Shown: positions 1 to 10,524 of the stretch, piece by piece
How positions within the stretch are numbered: position 1 is the first letter of the stretch
How the letters are laid out: every line of letters starts with the position of its first letter
Assembly (NCBI GenBank): GCA_011799875.1
Contig: CM022300.1
Location: 170,331,837 to 170,395,836, forward strand
Origin: Thinopyrum elongatum
Taxonomy: Eukaryota; Streptophyta; Magnoliopsida; Poales; Poaceae
Direction of reading: 5' to 3'
Length of the DNA stretch: 64,000 bases
Made by a program: the position numbers and the translations under genes
Notes under the pieces: model-generated
Told to the model about the DNA's origin: nothing
What the model saw: only the letters and a program-made list of their open reading frames with translations
The model's database searches: none

Positions 1-2343
1 TGCCCATCAATAGATATCAATGTGAGTGAGTCGGGATTGCCATGCAACGGATGCACTAGAGCTATAAGTTTATGAAAGCTCAAAAGAAAACTAAGTGGGT
101 ATGCATCCAACTCTCTTGCTCACGAAGACCTAGGGCAATTTGAGGAAGCCCATCATTGGAATATACAAGCCAAGTTCTATAATGAAAAATTCCCACTAGT
201 ATAAGAAAGTGACAACATAGGAGACTCTCTATAATGAAGATCATGGTGCTACTTTGAAGCACAAGTGTGGTAAAAGGATAGTAACATTGTCCCTTCTCTC
301 TTTTGTCTCATTTTTTTTATTTGGGCCTTCTCATTTTTTTGGCCTCTTTTTTTATTTTTCGTTTGGAGTCTCATCCCAACTTGTGGGGGAATCATAGTCT
401 CCATCATCCTTTCCTCCCATGGGACAATGCTCTAATAATGAAGATCATCACACTTTTATTTAGTTACAACTCAAAAATTACAACTCGATACTTAGAACAA
501 AATATGACTCTATATGAATGCCTCCGGCGGTGTACCGGGATGTGCAATGAATCAAGAGTGACATGTATGAAAGAATTATGAATGGTGGCTTTGCCACAAA
601 TACGATGTCAACTACATGATCATGCAAAGCAATATGACAATGATGAAGCGTGTCATAATAAACGGAACGGTGGAAAGTTGCATGGCAATATATCTCGGAA
701 CGGCTATGGAAATGCCATAATAGGTAGGTATGGTGGCTGTTTTGAGGAAGGTATATGGTACCGGCGAAAGGTGCGCGGCACTAGAGAGGCTAGCAATGGT
801 GGAAGGGTGAGAGTGCGTATAATCCATGGACTCAACATTAGTCATAAAGAACTCGCATACTTATTGCAAAAATCTATTAGTTATCGAAATGAAGTACTAC
901 GCGCATGCTCCTAGGGGGATATATTGGTAGGAAAAGACCATCTCTCGTCCCCGACCGCCACTCATAAGGAAGACAATCAATAAATAAATCATGCTCCGAC
1001 TTCATCACATAACGGTTCACCATACGTGCATGCTACGGGAATCACAAACTTTAACACAGGTATTTCTCAAATTCACAATTACTCACTAGCATGACTCTAA
1101 TATTACCATCTCTATATCTCAAAACAATCATAAGGAATCAAACTTCTCATAGTAATCAATGCACTTTATATGAAAGTTTTTATGATATCCCTCTTGGATG
1201 CCTATCATATTAGGACTAAATTTATAACCAAAGCAAATTACCATGCTGTTTAAAGGCTCTCAAAATAATATAAGTGAAGCATGAGAGTTCAACAATTTCT
1301 ATAAAATAAAACCACCACCGTGCTCTAAAAAGATATAAGTGAAGCACTAGAGCAAAATTGCGTAGCTCAAAAGATATAAGTGAAGCACTAGAGCAAAATT
1401 GTGTAGCTCAAAAGATATAAGTGAAGCACATAGAGTATTCTAATAAATCACGATTCATGTGTGTCCCTATCAAAAGGTGTTTACAGAAAGGATGATTGTG
1501 GCAAACTAAAAAGCAAAGACTCAAATCATACAAGACACTCCACGCAAAACACATATCATCTGGTGAATAAAAATATAGCCTCAAGTAAAGTTACCGATAG
1601 ACGAAGACGAAAGAGGGGATGCCTTCCGGGGCATCCCCAAGCTTAGGCTCTTGGTTGTCCTTGAATATTACCTTGGGCTGCCTTGGGCATCCCCAAGCTT
1701 AGGCTCTTGCCACTTCTTATTCCATAGTCCATCAAATCCTTACCCAAAACTTGAAAACTTAAAAACACAAAACTCAACAGAAAATCTCATAAGCTCCATT
1801 AGTATAAGAAAATAAATCACCACTTTTGGTACTGTTGTGAACTCATTATTTATTTATATTGGTGTAATATCTACTGTATTCCAACTTTTCCATGGTTCAT
1901 ACCCCCCGATACTACCCATAGATTCATCAAAATAAGCAAACAACACAAAGAAAACAGAATTTGTCAAAAACAGAACAGTCTGCGAAGATCTGAATTGTTC
2001 TAATACTTATGTAACTCCAAAGAAAAATTAGGAAAACAGAGAAAATTTGTATATAAATCTCTTATAAAAAATTCAGTGTTTTTCAGCGCTCAAGTGAATT
2101 ATTAAAATTCTGTGACTTGGCGCAAAAGTTTCTGTTTTCCAGCAAGATCAAATCAACTATCACCATAAGCCATCCCAAAGGTCTTACTTGGCACAAACAC
2201 TAATTAAAACACAAATCCACATCTAACCAGAGGCTAGATGAATTATTCAGAGCAAAAAGCAAAAAACAAAAATAAAATTGGGTTGCCTCCCAACAAGCGC
2301 TATTGTTTAACGCCCTTAGCTAGGCATAAAAACATGAATAGAT
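1..2343 (-). other. Non-coding internal region of the left Athila-type element
   Basis: About 2.3 kb of AT-rich sequence downstream (in element orientation) of the gag-protease ORF. It contains short ORFs on both strands (303-581, 582-914, 612-845, 1461-1646), none with recognisable domains. A pair of similar blocks around 1620-1700 contains CATCCCCAAGCTTAGG, which resembles the sequence next to the PPT of related elements (compare 56099-56115). I see no pol genes. Confidence 0.6.
1331..1437. repeat. 41-bp tandem repeat, about 2.6 copies
   Basis: The string AGATATAAGTGAAGCA starts at 1331, 1372 and 1413, an exact 41-bp spacing, and copies differ at one or two positions. A diverged related block (AATATAAGTGAAGCATGAG) lies at about 1266-1284. 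It sits in the non-coding interior of the retroelement. Confidence 0.9.
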
Positions 2344-3483
2344 CTAGGTATTGTCATCTTTGGTATGCAATCCATAAGTAGCTATCATAATAGATTCATA
2401 TGGCAATTTAATTTTCTTTCTAGGAAAGTGTTCCATGCCCTTCCTTAACGGAAATTGAAATCTAATGTTTCCTTCTTTCATATCAATAATTGCACCAATC
2501 ATTCTAAGGAAAGGTCTACCAAGAATAATAGGACATGTAGGATTGCAAGCTATATCAAGAACAATGAAATCTATGGGTACATAATTCCTATTTGCAACAA
2601 TAATAACATCATTAATCCTTCCCATAGGTTTCTTAATAGTGGAATCCGCAAGATGCAAATTTAAGGAACAATCATCAAATTCACGGAAACCTAACACATC
2701 ACATAAAGTTTTTGGAATCGTGGAAACACTAGCACCCAAATCACACAAAGCATGGCACTCATAATATTTAATCTTAATCTTAATAGTAGGTTCCCACTCA
2801 TCATAAAGTTTTCTAGTGATAGAAACTTCCAATTCAAGCTTTTCTTCAAAAGATTGCATCATAGCATCAACAATATGTTTAGTAAAAGCTTTGTTTTGAT
2901 TATAAGCATGAGGAGAATTCAACATGGATTGCAACAAGGAAATACAATCTATTAAAGAACAATTATCATAATTAAATTCCTTGAAATCCAAAAGAGTGGG
3001 TTCATTGCTACTTAAAGTTTTGACCTCTCCAATGCCACTTTTATCAATTTTTGCATCAAGATCTAAAAACTCCGAATCATTGGGACGCCTTTTAACTAAA
3101 GTTGACTCACCTCCAGTCCCATCTTTATCAAGATTTATATTGGAAAACAAAGATTCAATAGGAGTCACATCAATCACTATAAGATCTTCATCATTATTTA
3201 AAGCCTCCGGTTTAGCGGCCATCTTATTTACTAAGGTAGCTTGTTTATCAGAAATTTGGCCTACTAAATTTTCAAGATGAGCAAACTGAGATTTCAAACC
3301 ATAAAATTCCTTAGACATATCATCGAGCTCTTTATTCATGTATTCCATAAAACTTTTCTGCTCCTTAAGCTCATTTCTAAAAAAACTATTATGCTCAAAT
3401 TGTAGAGACATGAAGCTCCTAACATTGTTTTCAATTTCTTCCAACCTCCTAAAGTGAGGATCAACATTCTTTGGTTGAACCAT
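2344..3483 (-). CDS. Athila-type gag-protease ORF with retropepsin domain
   Basis: Open frame of about 380 residues. I place the start at the ATG at 3483 (MVQPKNVDPHFRRLEE), because the 11 codons upstream are not family-like. The N-terminal third is a charged coiled-coil-like region (roughly residues 10-95). The C-terminal half holds a retropepsin-like aspartic protease: the catalytic segment CDLGASVSTIP (Asp near residue 248), then IILGRPFL about 75 residues later, a usual arrangement in Athila-type elements. No capsid-like block, zinc knuckle or reverse transcriptase follows. The frame is intact, unlike most TE genes here, but nothing shows it is expressed. It lies about 200 bp downstream of the PBS in element orientation. 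Confidence 0.8.
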   Translation of the reverse strand: MVQPKNVDPHFRRLEEIENNVRSFMSLQFEHNSFFRNELKEQKSFMEYMNKELDDMSKEFYGLKSQFAHLENLVGQISDKQATLVNKMAAKPEALNNDEDLIVIDVTPIESLFSNINLDKDGTGGESTLVKRRPNDSEFLDLDAKIDKSGIGEVKTLSSNEPTLLDFKEFNYDNCSLIDCISLLQSMLNSPHAYNQNKAFTKHIVDAMMQSFEEKLELEVSITRKLYDEWEPTIKIKIKYYECHALCDLGASVSTIPKTLCDVLGFREFDDCSLNLHLADSTIKKPMGRINDVIIVANRNYVPIDFIVLDIACNPTCPIILGRPFLRMIGAIIDMKEGNIRFQFPLRKGMEHFPRKKIKLPYESIMIATYGLHTKDDNT

Positions 3484-3688
3484 CGTGACAAAGCAAGAAA
3501 GCCAACACACGAGCACACAGAAAGCAAACGAAAAATACGAACGGAAGAAGGGAGAAGAAAAAGGGAAATCTTTTCGAAAATCATTTTAGAAGTGGGGGAG
3601 AGGAAAACGAGAGGCAAATGGCGAATAATGTAATGCAAGAGATGAGAGTTTATGATGGGTACTTGGTATGTCTTGACTTGGCGTAGAT

Positions 3689-3707
3689 CTCCCTGGCAAC
3701 GGCGCCA
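3689..3707 (-). other. Primer binding site (tRNA-Asp type)
   Basis: Minus-strand TGGCGCCGTTGCCAGGGAG lies just inside the LTR. This matches the tRNA-Asp type PBS usual for Athila-like grass elements. It primes minus-strand DNA synthesis. Confidence 0.85.
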
Positions 3708-3718
3708 GAAATTCTTCC

Positions 3719-5269
3719 TGCTAATTCCTGAGCTTGCGTTGGTTTTTTCCTTGAAGAGGAAAGGGTGATGCAGCAAAGTAGAGATAAGTATTTCCCTCAG
3801 TTTGAGAACCAAGGTATCAATCCAGTAGTTGACAACGCACAAATCACCCTGCACAAACAATCAAACAACTTGCACCCAACACAATAAAGGGGTTGTCAAT
3901 CCCTTCACGGTTACTTGCAGAAGTGAGATCTGATAGATATAGATGAAACTAAATAAAAGATAAAGTAAATATTTTTGGTATTTTTTGTTTATAGATCGGA
4001 AAGTAAAAGATTGCAAAAATAGTAGATCGGAAACTAATATAATGGAAAATAGACCCGGGGGCCATAGGTTTCACTAGAGGCTTCTCTCAAGATAGCAAAT
4101 AATACGGTGGGTGAACAAATTACTGCCGAGCAATTGATAGAAAAGCGCAAAGTTATGACAATATCTAAGGCAATGATCATGAATATAGACATCACGTCCG
4201 TGTCAAGTAGACCGAAATGATTCTGCATCTACTACTATTACTCCACACATCGACCGACTCCTACCTGCATCTAGAGTATTAAGTTCATGAAGAACAGAGT
4301 AACGCATTAAGTAAGATGACATAAGGTAGAGGAATAAACTCAAGCAATATGATGTAAACCCCATCTTTTTATCCTCGATGGCAACAATACAATACGTGCC
4401 TTGCTGCCCCTACTGTCACTGGGAAAGGACACAGCAAGATTGAACCCAAAGCTAAGCACTTCTCCCATTGCAAGAAAAACCAATCTAGTTGGCCAAACCA
4501 AACCGATAGTTCAAAGAGAATTACAAAGATATCAAATTATGCATAAAAGAATTCAGAGAAGATTCATAGATAATCTGATCATAAATCCACAATTCAGCGG
4601 ATCTCAGAAACACACCGCAAAAAAGTATTACATCGAATAGATCTCCAAGAACATCGAGGAGAACATGGTATTGAGAATCAAAGAGAGAGAAGAAGCCATC
4701 TAGCTACTAGCTATGGATCTGTAGGTCTGAGATAAACTACTCATGCTTCATCGAAAAGGCAATAGGGTTGATGTAGAAGTCCTCTGTGATCGAATCCCCC
4801 TCCGACAGGGTGCTGGAAAAGGTCCTTAGATGGGATCTCATGGGTACAGAAGGTTGCGGCGGTGGAAAAGTGCTTTCGTGGATGCCTTTGGTGGTTTGGG
4901 AATATATGTGAATATATAGGCGAAAGAATTAGGTCAGGAGGGTCACGGGGGGCCCACAAGGCAGGGGGCGCACCCTCCACCCTTGTGGCCGCCTCGTGGC
5001 TCCTCCGACTTCATCTCTAAGTCTCCTGGGTGTCTTCCGGTTCAAGAAAAATCATCGTGAAGATTTTATTCCGTTTGGACTCCATTTGGTATTCCTTCTC
5101 CACGAAGCTAAAAAACAAGGAAAAAATAGAAACTGGCAATGTGATCTAGGTTAATAGGTTAGTCCCAAAAATAATATAAAATAGCACATTAATGCATATA
5201 AAACATCCTAAACAGATAATATAATAGCATGGAACAATAAAAAATTATAGATACGTTGGAAACGTATCA
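3719..5269 (-). repeat. 5' LTR of the left Athila-type element
   Basis: 1551 bp. On the minus strand it begins TGATACG at 5269 and ends in CA at 3719, 11 bases before the PBS. The AT-rich block near the outer end and the closing block near the PBS (stem GTATTTCCCTC..GG) recur in the second Athila LTR at 54490-56098, which supports the boundaries. Short ORFs inside (for example 4741-4980) are not coding. Confidence 0.85.
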
Positions 5270-6130
5270 CACGCCCTCTACGGCCGCGAATAGCGAGCGC
5301 TGACTGTCCACGTCGAGGACAGTGTGATCTAGCGGCTCACCACCGTCGTCCACCAGGGGTAGCTGTGCTCCAGCAGCACGCCCTAGTCAGTCACGAGGAA
5401 GTGCATCGCGTCCTCGCCCCTCACAATTTGGACGAGCGAGTTCTCCAGCAGCATGCCCGCGAGCATCGCATCGTCGAGAGCATGCCCACGAACATCGCAT
5501 CGACGCCGCTCTCGACGTGGATGAGCACGTGCTCCGGCAGCACGCCCGCGAACATCGCATCCTTGCCGCTCACAATGTGGATGAGCGCGTTCTCTAGCAG
5601 CATGCCCGCGAGCATCGCATCATCGCCGCCCGCGAAAATTGCATCATCGCCGCCCTCGACTTGAATGAGCGCATGCTCCGACAGCACGCCCGTGAACATC
5701 ACATCCTCGCCGCTCAGGTGCACGAGCATGTGCTCCAACAGCACGGCCGTGAGCATGGGATCCTCGCTGCTCACGAGGTGGTTGAGCGCGTGCTCTACAC
5801 AGTACCCCAGGAGTCGGGACGTGAGCACCACGCCCCCGGCTACGAGGAGTATTGCATGGTGCCCATCGTGGTTTAGGAAAATCCCGTGACTCCGCCGCTC
5901 CCTGGAGGAGCACGAGCTCCAGTGGGCGCTCGAGGAGTCCCGCGCCGATATGCTGGTGGCGGCATACATGCAAGATTATCCTTCGAGCTCTCCTCCTCTT
6001 ACGAAGATGCCTCCACTGGCCCCGTCGTACGCCCTCTGCCTCGGCTCCAGCGGACATTTGGAGTTTAGTTTTATGGAACATTAATATTTGGATTAATCAT
6101 ACCTCTACCAAACTGTGAAGAATCAAGACT
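5270..6130 (+). pseudogene. Decayed coding remnant with ~20-residue tandem repeats
   Basis: GC-rich block with about six units of a 60-bp repeat between 5365 and 5800. The plus-strand reading gives a recurring peptide close to ERVLQQHAREHRILAAHNVD. The reading frame jumps near 5485 and again near 5880, and a TAG interrupts one unit (VL*QHAREH, near 5597). After the repeats a third frame reads LEEHELQWALEESRADML, followed by a Pro/Ser-rich stretch up to about 6080. I do not recognise the family. It looks like a low-copy plant protein or a gene fragment carried by a transposon. Antisense ORFs over the block (5421-5969, 5644-6081) are shadows of the repeat. Confidence 0.45.
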
Positions 6131-7322
6131 AATGCAAAAAACAACCTATGACTAATAGGCATAAATAGATGATGTGGCGGCATTGCATGCTGGAGTATAT
6201 TGCAATTTATGGATTGCATGTATGACTAGCTTATGTGGCTTGGTTGCATGGCTAGGAAAGGCTAGAGAAAAATAAATAGATAATGTGTTTAGAGTGCACT
6301 CCACTAAATGGGAGAATGTAAATATCTTTAGAGTGCACTCCACTTTTAGTTTTCAGACGCTGAGGTGCACCGGATGCCATGCCACACTATAAAATGTTAG
6401 AAAAAAAATCTGCTCCAATGTTTTAAAAATCTATTATTATCTTGAAACCAGCCACACCGCCCCTCACCTCATCAAAATAGCCCGAGGAATATGTCTTCAA
6501 TGATCATAATTTTTTTTACTGATATATGTATATCAAAACTAGAGTGTTTATATTTCAAGTTTGTGAACAAGTATTATTCTACTACTTTCGATCCATTGCA
6601 ATGCACGGGCCGGCACATTGGTAGTAGTAAGAACCAAATTCTGAGTTTGGCATGAGTTCATACTGCGGGAGCACCACAAGGCCTGGCGTAGAAGTTACAT
6701 TTCCCTCTCAGGGCCCACGGGACCGAGCTTCGGTGGCTTAGTGCACCTGCCTTTGAGCAATGACATGTGGACCCTAAATGCGGCTGGCCCACATGTCATT
6801 CTCATAAAAGAAAAGGGGCGGCGGGACCAAGAGGGGTGAGGCGCAGGTCTGGGGACGTGTGGTGTCATGGGTTCGAGCGGCGTCGTGGGAATCACGTGTG
6901 GCTGTGGTAGAAACTTGATGGTCGCTGCAGTTCATCTGGCCCGCATGTCATGCACACAAGGGTAGAGAACACGGTGGGGCCAAGAGGGGTGAGGTGCACG
7001 TCTGGGGACGTGGTGCCGTCGGTTGGAGCGACGGCGTGGGAATCGCGTGTGGCAGTGGTAGAAACGTGATGTTCGTTGTAGTTCAACTTCCATGGACAAG
7101 GTGTCATGTCTACTGACACATGCATTGCATACCGCTCACTGCAAGGAGTAGTAGTAGAGAAAACTAGGCGGATAAATAGTTAATTATAGTCAAGCGGACC
7201 TATATCAATGTACATAGAATACACTTGCTCCAAAGAAATGCACACCAGCGAAATGGTTCATCTATATCAATGTACACAGAGAGGATATATAATTTTTACA
7301 AGAGAGGAAATAGTTCATCCAT
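6131..7322. other. Intergenic sequence, no gene recognised
   Basis: AT-rich to about 6650, then more GC-rich. The string TTTAGAGTGCACTCCACT occurs twice, at about 6288 and 6330. A terminal-looking motif TTGCAATGCACGGGC lies near 6597, reminiscent of ends of some grass transposons, but I could not pair it with another end. Small ORFs are not supported as genes. Confidence 0.5.
6828..7080. repeat. Direct repeat at 153-bp spacing
   Basis: CAAGAGGGGTGAG at 6828 recurs at 6981, and similarity continues through the GTCTGGGGACGTG block and the GTGGTAGAAAC..TGATG block that follow. Two diverged units; no coding role seen. Confidence 0.75.
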
Positions 7323-7394
7323 CTATAATGCCCTGCTGCTGGTGCAGCTTCTTCTTATTCTTTCTTCTTCTTCTTTCTTCTTCTTCTTCTTCTT

Positions 7395-7425
<31 letters not shown>

Positions 7426-8075
7426 TTCTTCTTCTTCTTCTTCTTCTTCTTCTCATTTTCCGTGGGAGACGGCTTCGCAACAAGCTCTTTCGACCTTGCA
7501 GCTATCTCGAAACTCACACAGGCATCTAGGGCAGCATATTTTATCCGCTCGTAGGTCAAGGGATAATTCTCCCATCCAGACGACCTTAATCCCAGCGTCT
7601 CATCACCCTTCTCAAGATTTGTTCCGAGCATAGAATTTGCTACGTCGAACACAGATGGTGTTTCTTTATCACAATCGTCTACAGGAATTCTGGTTTGTAG
7701 GTCAGCGATGTTTTTCAAGTCAAGGTTGTACGGCGCCCGCTTCTCTTTGTCCCCTTTGATGGCTGCCCCACAGAAGTATATGTCCTCCCGAGACATGAAA
7801 TCGTGGAGCTCACCTGGTATGGAGGTCGCGTGTATGATGTGATACACCAAAACTTCATCTTCGAGGCACAGTTGAAGGGCGGCAGCGCGTTGGATCTTCC
7901 CAGTGGCATGCTCCATGTACTCTGCGTCGAGACCGACGACCTTCATCTCCACCTTTTGGAGGGAGTTGGATACATTGTTGATCCACTCTCGAACGACCCT
8001 TGTGTGGTCGGTGACGGTGGCAACTATGCTCGACGAGCCTTTGACGAGGACATGTTTGACGCTAAAAACCTGCAT
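7323..8075 (-). CDS. DEDDy 3'-5' exonuclease domain protein (WRN-exonuclease-like)
   Basis: Intact 250-residue single-exon frame. The fold is an RNase H-like (DnaQ/WRN-type) exonuclease, removing nucleotides from 3' ends of nucleic acids through two metal ions. Visible motifs: Exo I VGLDAEYME (Asp50, Glu52); a probable Exo II Asp109 in FCGAAIKGDKEK; Exo III KYAALDACVSFEIA with the Tyr180-x3-Asp184 pattern. These are the four acidic residues expected of the DEDDy group. Grass genomes hold many small single-exon genes of this type and their substrates are mostly unknown. The domain ends near residue 195; the last ~45 residues come from a GAA microsatellite (poly-Lys, then Glu) and are unlike the family, so the natural C-terminus was probably replaced by repeat expansion. 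The start at 8075 keeps the usual short N-terminal strand. A weak TATA-like TTTAAATA lies about 100 bp upstream. Domain assignment is firm; whether it is expressed is unknown. Confidence 0.8.
7348..7453. repeat. (TTC)n microsatellite
   Basis: About 105 bp of almost pure TTC with a few interruptions (TTA, extra T). On the minus strand it is GAA and encodes the Lys-rich tail of the exonuclease ORF. On the plus strand it creates spurious poly-Ser and poly-Phe ORFs. Confidence 0.97.
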
Positions 8076-9202
8076 AGGATCTCTTTCGCCATTTGGAATC
8101 GCTGGACTGGAGGGCTATGGTTTTGAGAATTAGGATTAAAATGGCTAGTCTAACTGAAGAAAGTGATTATTTAAAGGGGCTTCAGAATTACTCCAGGAGG
8201 TGTGAATCCAGTGGGGTTTGAATGCAAATGAAGGAGAGGTGAAGAAGCCGAGGAAAATCGGTTCCCGATGGAGAAGTAAATGGGAGAAGTGGCATGCAGG
8301 CAGGTGATTAGACGGCTAGGTAGACCAACCTGCAAAACGAAAAGGCTATGCATGTAGCCTACTGAGGAGTGGTCAGTGTCCGTGTACGTGCCCATCCTTC
8401 TATCGCTACATGTGCCACTGGTTAGTTGAGGTCACTCTTTCGAATCACCGTGGCGAAACATTTTATGATTCCTTTTTATTTCTGCACCCCTCCTGACAGG
8501 TGGGCCCTACGCAAAACCCACTCGGGTGGATGAATAGATATACAAACATATCCATCTCTTTGCACACAAAAAATGTGTCGTCGCTGGTTCGGATTGATAT
8601 TGGCGCGTGCCTGCGAGACACAACCTTTTCTATTTAAGGAATATGCAGTTATCCTAAAAAAAGAAAAGCCCTTCTTCGCGCTTCCGCATGCACGAGAATT
8701 TGGTTTTGCTCGCAATATGGATGCTACCTGGAGGATGAAGTGAACCCGGAGGCATGCTAGCATGGGAGACCTATTTCCGCTATACAGTACTACTCCGTAT
8801 CTTACTACTAGTATTAGCACAACTATGGTACACTTGATGGTCAAAATGATATTCATCTGGTCCTCACAGTGCAGTGACAAGACCCTGCGCCCGAGGTGAC
8901 ACTAGTCCAGGCAGCGTGTTTGGGTTACCAAAGTCAGCCTCACCTTGTGCACTGTGCAGTCACTGTCACCGCTGCCGTATAGCATGCCTCGCCTCGTCTC
9001 CCTCTCCCCTAGCACCACTCCATCTCCATCTCCGTCTCGCCGGAGATCCTGAGGTCACTCTTCATCATCTCACTGTGCCCCCGCGTACCCTCACCTCGCT
9101 CGCCTCCCCCAGTATCACTATTCCCTAGCTAGGCGCTCCAGCACCGATAGCCTTCTCCCCCGTAAATCAAGCCCCCAAAAACCCCACCTTCCAAACTCCA
9201 CC
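8076..9202. other. Shared upstream region between divergent exonuclease and F-box genes
   Basis: 1.1 kb with no convincing gene. It must hold the promoters of the minus-strand exonuclease and the plus-strand F-box pseudogene if they were ever transcribed. A weak TATA-like TTTAAATA lies on the minus strand near 8172. The last 200 bp before 9203 are C-rich and CT-rich, like grass 5' leaders. Small ORFs (8476-8880, 8874-9128) look accidental. Confidence 0.45.
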
Positions 9203-9986
9203 ATGGCCGAACACGAACCGCGCAGCATCTATATGAGCCATGATTAGAGCAATCTCCCTAGTAACATCCTCGACCTCTATTGTTTGTGTATGGATATGTT
9301 GAGCGTCGTGCGGCTGGCTGCATGCTCGAGGGACATGCACACGGCCATCGTCGAAGTGAGGCCTGAGCTTTTCAAGACACCCTGCTTCCTGCTATCTGGT
9401 CTAGCGAGATTTTCTCACCATGATACGGAGGCGTACATGATGCCCCTCGACTTCAATCCGACCTCCATTAGCCGAAACTTCTTTGCAGGTATGTAGTGGG
9501 TCGCCGTACATCATTTCCCTCGACTTCGATCGGATCACCATAGCCCGAAACTTCTTGGCAGGTACGTACTGGGTCGGCATGAACTCCCACTGGATGGCTG
9601 CCGTCAGAGAAATGGGAAAAAGTTGGTGCTCGTGAACTTCCACACCTCCCATGAGATTATCCTTACTCCGTTGGAGTATGTAGGGTTTTACCGTCGCGGT
9701 CCAAGTCATCTAGATTACCACGTCAGTTGGACGGACCTTGTTTTGCAGAATATTGTAATCTGCCAAGTGCCCACACGATATGCGGATTACGCAGACTTCA
9801 AGCTAATTGCCTTGTTCGACCGCGGACTCGCCTATCTTTCCGCCGGTGCCTTCTTTAGCTGGAGACGACTCACCTCGCAGTGGATCGTCAAAGCTGATAC
9901 ACACTTCTATGATGCTATTGAACACAATGGCATCATCTATGCGATCGACAAAGCAGATGGCACCACGTATTGCTGGGACGGCGCGT
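9203..9986 (+). pseudogene. F-box/DUF295 protein pseudogene, 5' exon
   Basis: Starts at ATG 9203 (MAEHEPRSIYMSHD). An F-box-like segment follows (LPSNILDL..DMLSVVRLAACSRDMHTAI), then the DUF295 body (LVLVNFHTSHEIILTP, FKLIALFDRGLAYLSAGA, DAIEHNGIIYAIDKADG). Intact relatives act as substrate adaptors of SCF ubiquitin ligases, or lack an assigned role. Damage seen: a TAG at 9245-9247; a 73-bp tandem duplication (9445-9517 and 9518-9590), which changes frame; a second shift in the G/A run near 9610 that restores the original frame; a TAG at 9494-9496. A perfect splice donor (TGT|GTAAGT style) lies at 9987. The rest of the protein is not in the next kilobases; a matching DUF295 C-terminus lies at 39557-40051 beyond the MULE. 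Confidence 0.75.
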
Positions 9987-10487
9987 GTAAGTTGTTTTCG
10001 TTTGATTTTAATGATAACACCATGACACTGTTTGAACTTTTTGTGATGATTGGCATATCCCTGTTTGAGCAGAATTTGAGTAGAACTATGGAAATGTATT
10101 AGAGACGCCGTAAATCAGCTATAGTTGGAATGAGTTAATTCATACGATTGTGACCATGTCATTACAGCCAATTTGTACCCTTGAATAATCAAACGGTTAG
10201 GAAGATATGGATATTCTCCTTACTTTATAGTAATCTATATACTACTAAATATGAGTGTTTATCAATAGCCATGTTAGTTTCCTCATTTTCATGATGTAGA
10301 AACATGCATCGCACTGTTGGTTTCATCTAACCATACATTAGGGAAGTAAATATGCATATGGAGAGCTCTATATTTGGAAGTAGTGAAATCATGTAATGGT
10401 TACCATGTGTACATACCTATATCACCCTTCAACAATCAATGGCTAGAATAATATCCTCACAAGAATTTTGCCCACAGAACATGAGTA
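9987..10487 (+). other. Left part of the F-box gene intron, up to the MULE
   Basis: Begins at the GTAAGT donor and is AT-rich without coding signal. If read on without splicing, the exon frame would end at a TAG at 10100-10102. It is cut at about 10488 by the direct repeat that flanks the MULE. Confidence 0.55.
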
Positions 10488-10495
10488 TATAACAA
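10488..10495. repeat. MULE target-site duplication, left copy
   Basis: TATAACAA here is repeated at 39194-39201, immediately outside the other end. MULEs usually make 9-bp duplications; 8 of 9 positions match in either register. Confidence 0.65.
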
Positions 10496-10496
10496 G

Positions 10497-10524
10497 GACG
10501 CCGATATCCACCAGACGTGTGGCA
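10497..10524 (+). repeat. MULE terminal inverted repeat, left
   Basis: Aligned with the reverse complement of 39165-39192, the inner ten bases ACGTGTGGCA are identical and about 9 of the outer 18 match. This is weak but consistent with an old MULE. Confidence 0.5.

Larger units (their letters stand above)
1..5269 (-). mobile_element. Athila-type Gypsy LTR retrotransposon, 5' part (enters from left edge)
   Basis: Read on the minus strand the order is LTR (5269 to 3719), primer binding site, gag-protease ORF, then non-coding internal sequence that leaves the window at base 1. The LTR starts TGATACGTTTCC and the PBS matches the tRNA-Asp type (TGGCGCCGTTGCC). The style is that of abundant Triticeae families such as Sabrina or WHAM, but the family name is only an impression. 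No reverse transcriptase, RNase H or integrase is seen, so this is probably a non-autonomous or pol-deleted member. The 3' LTR lies outside the window, so no target duplication can be checked; the sequence after 5269 is unrelated, which supports 5269 as the true outer end. Confidence 0.85.

Noticed and set aside
303..914. Two adjacent ORFs as possible host genes
   Set aside because: They lie in the interior of a high-copy Athila element, have no domains, and are separated only by a stop.
7208..7633. Plus-strand ORF with long poly-Ser and another with poly-Phe
   Set aside because: Produced by the TTC microsatellite; the opposite strand holds the real exonuclease domain.
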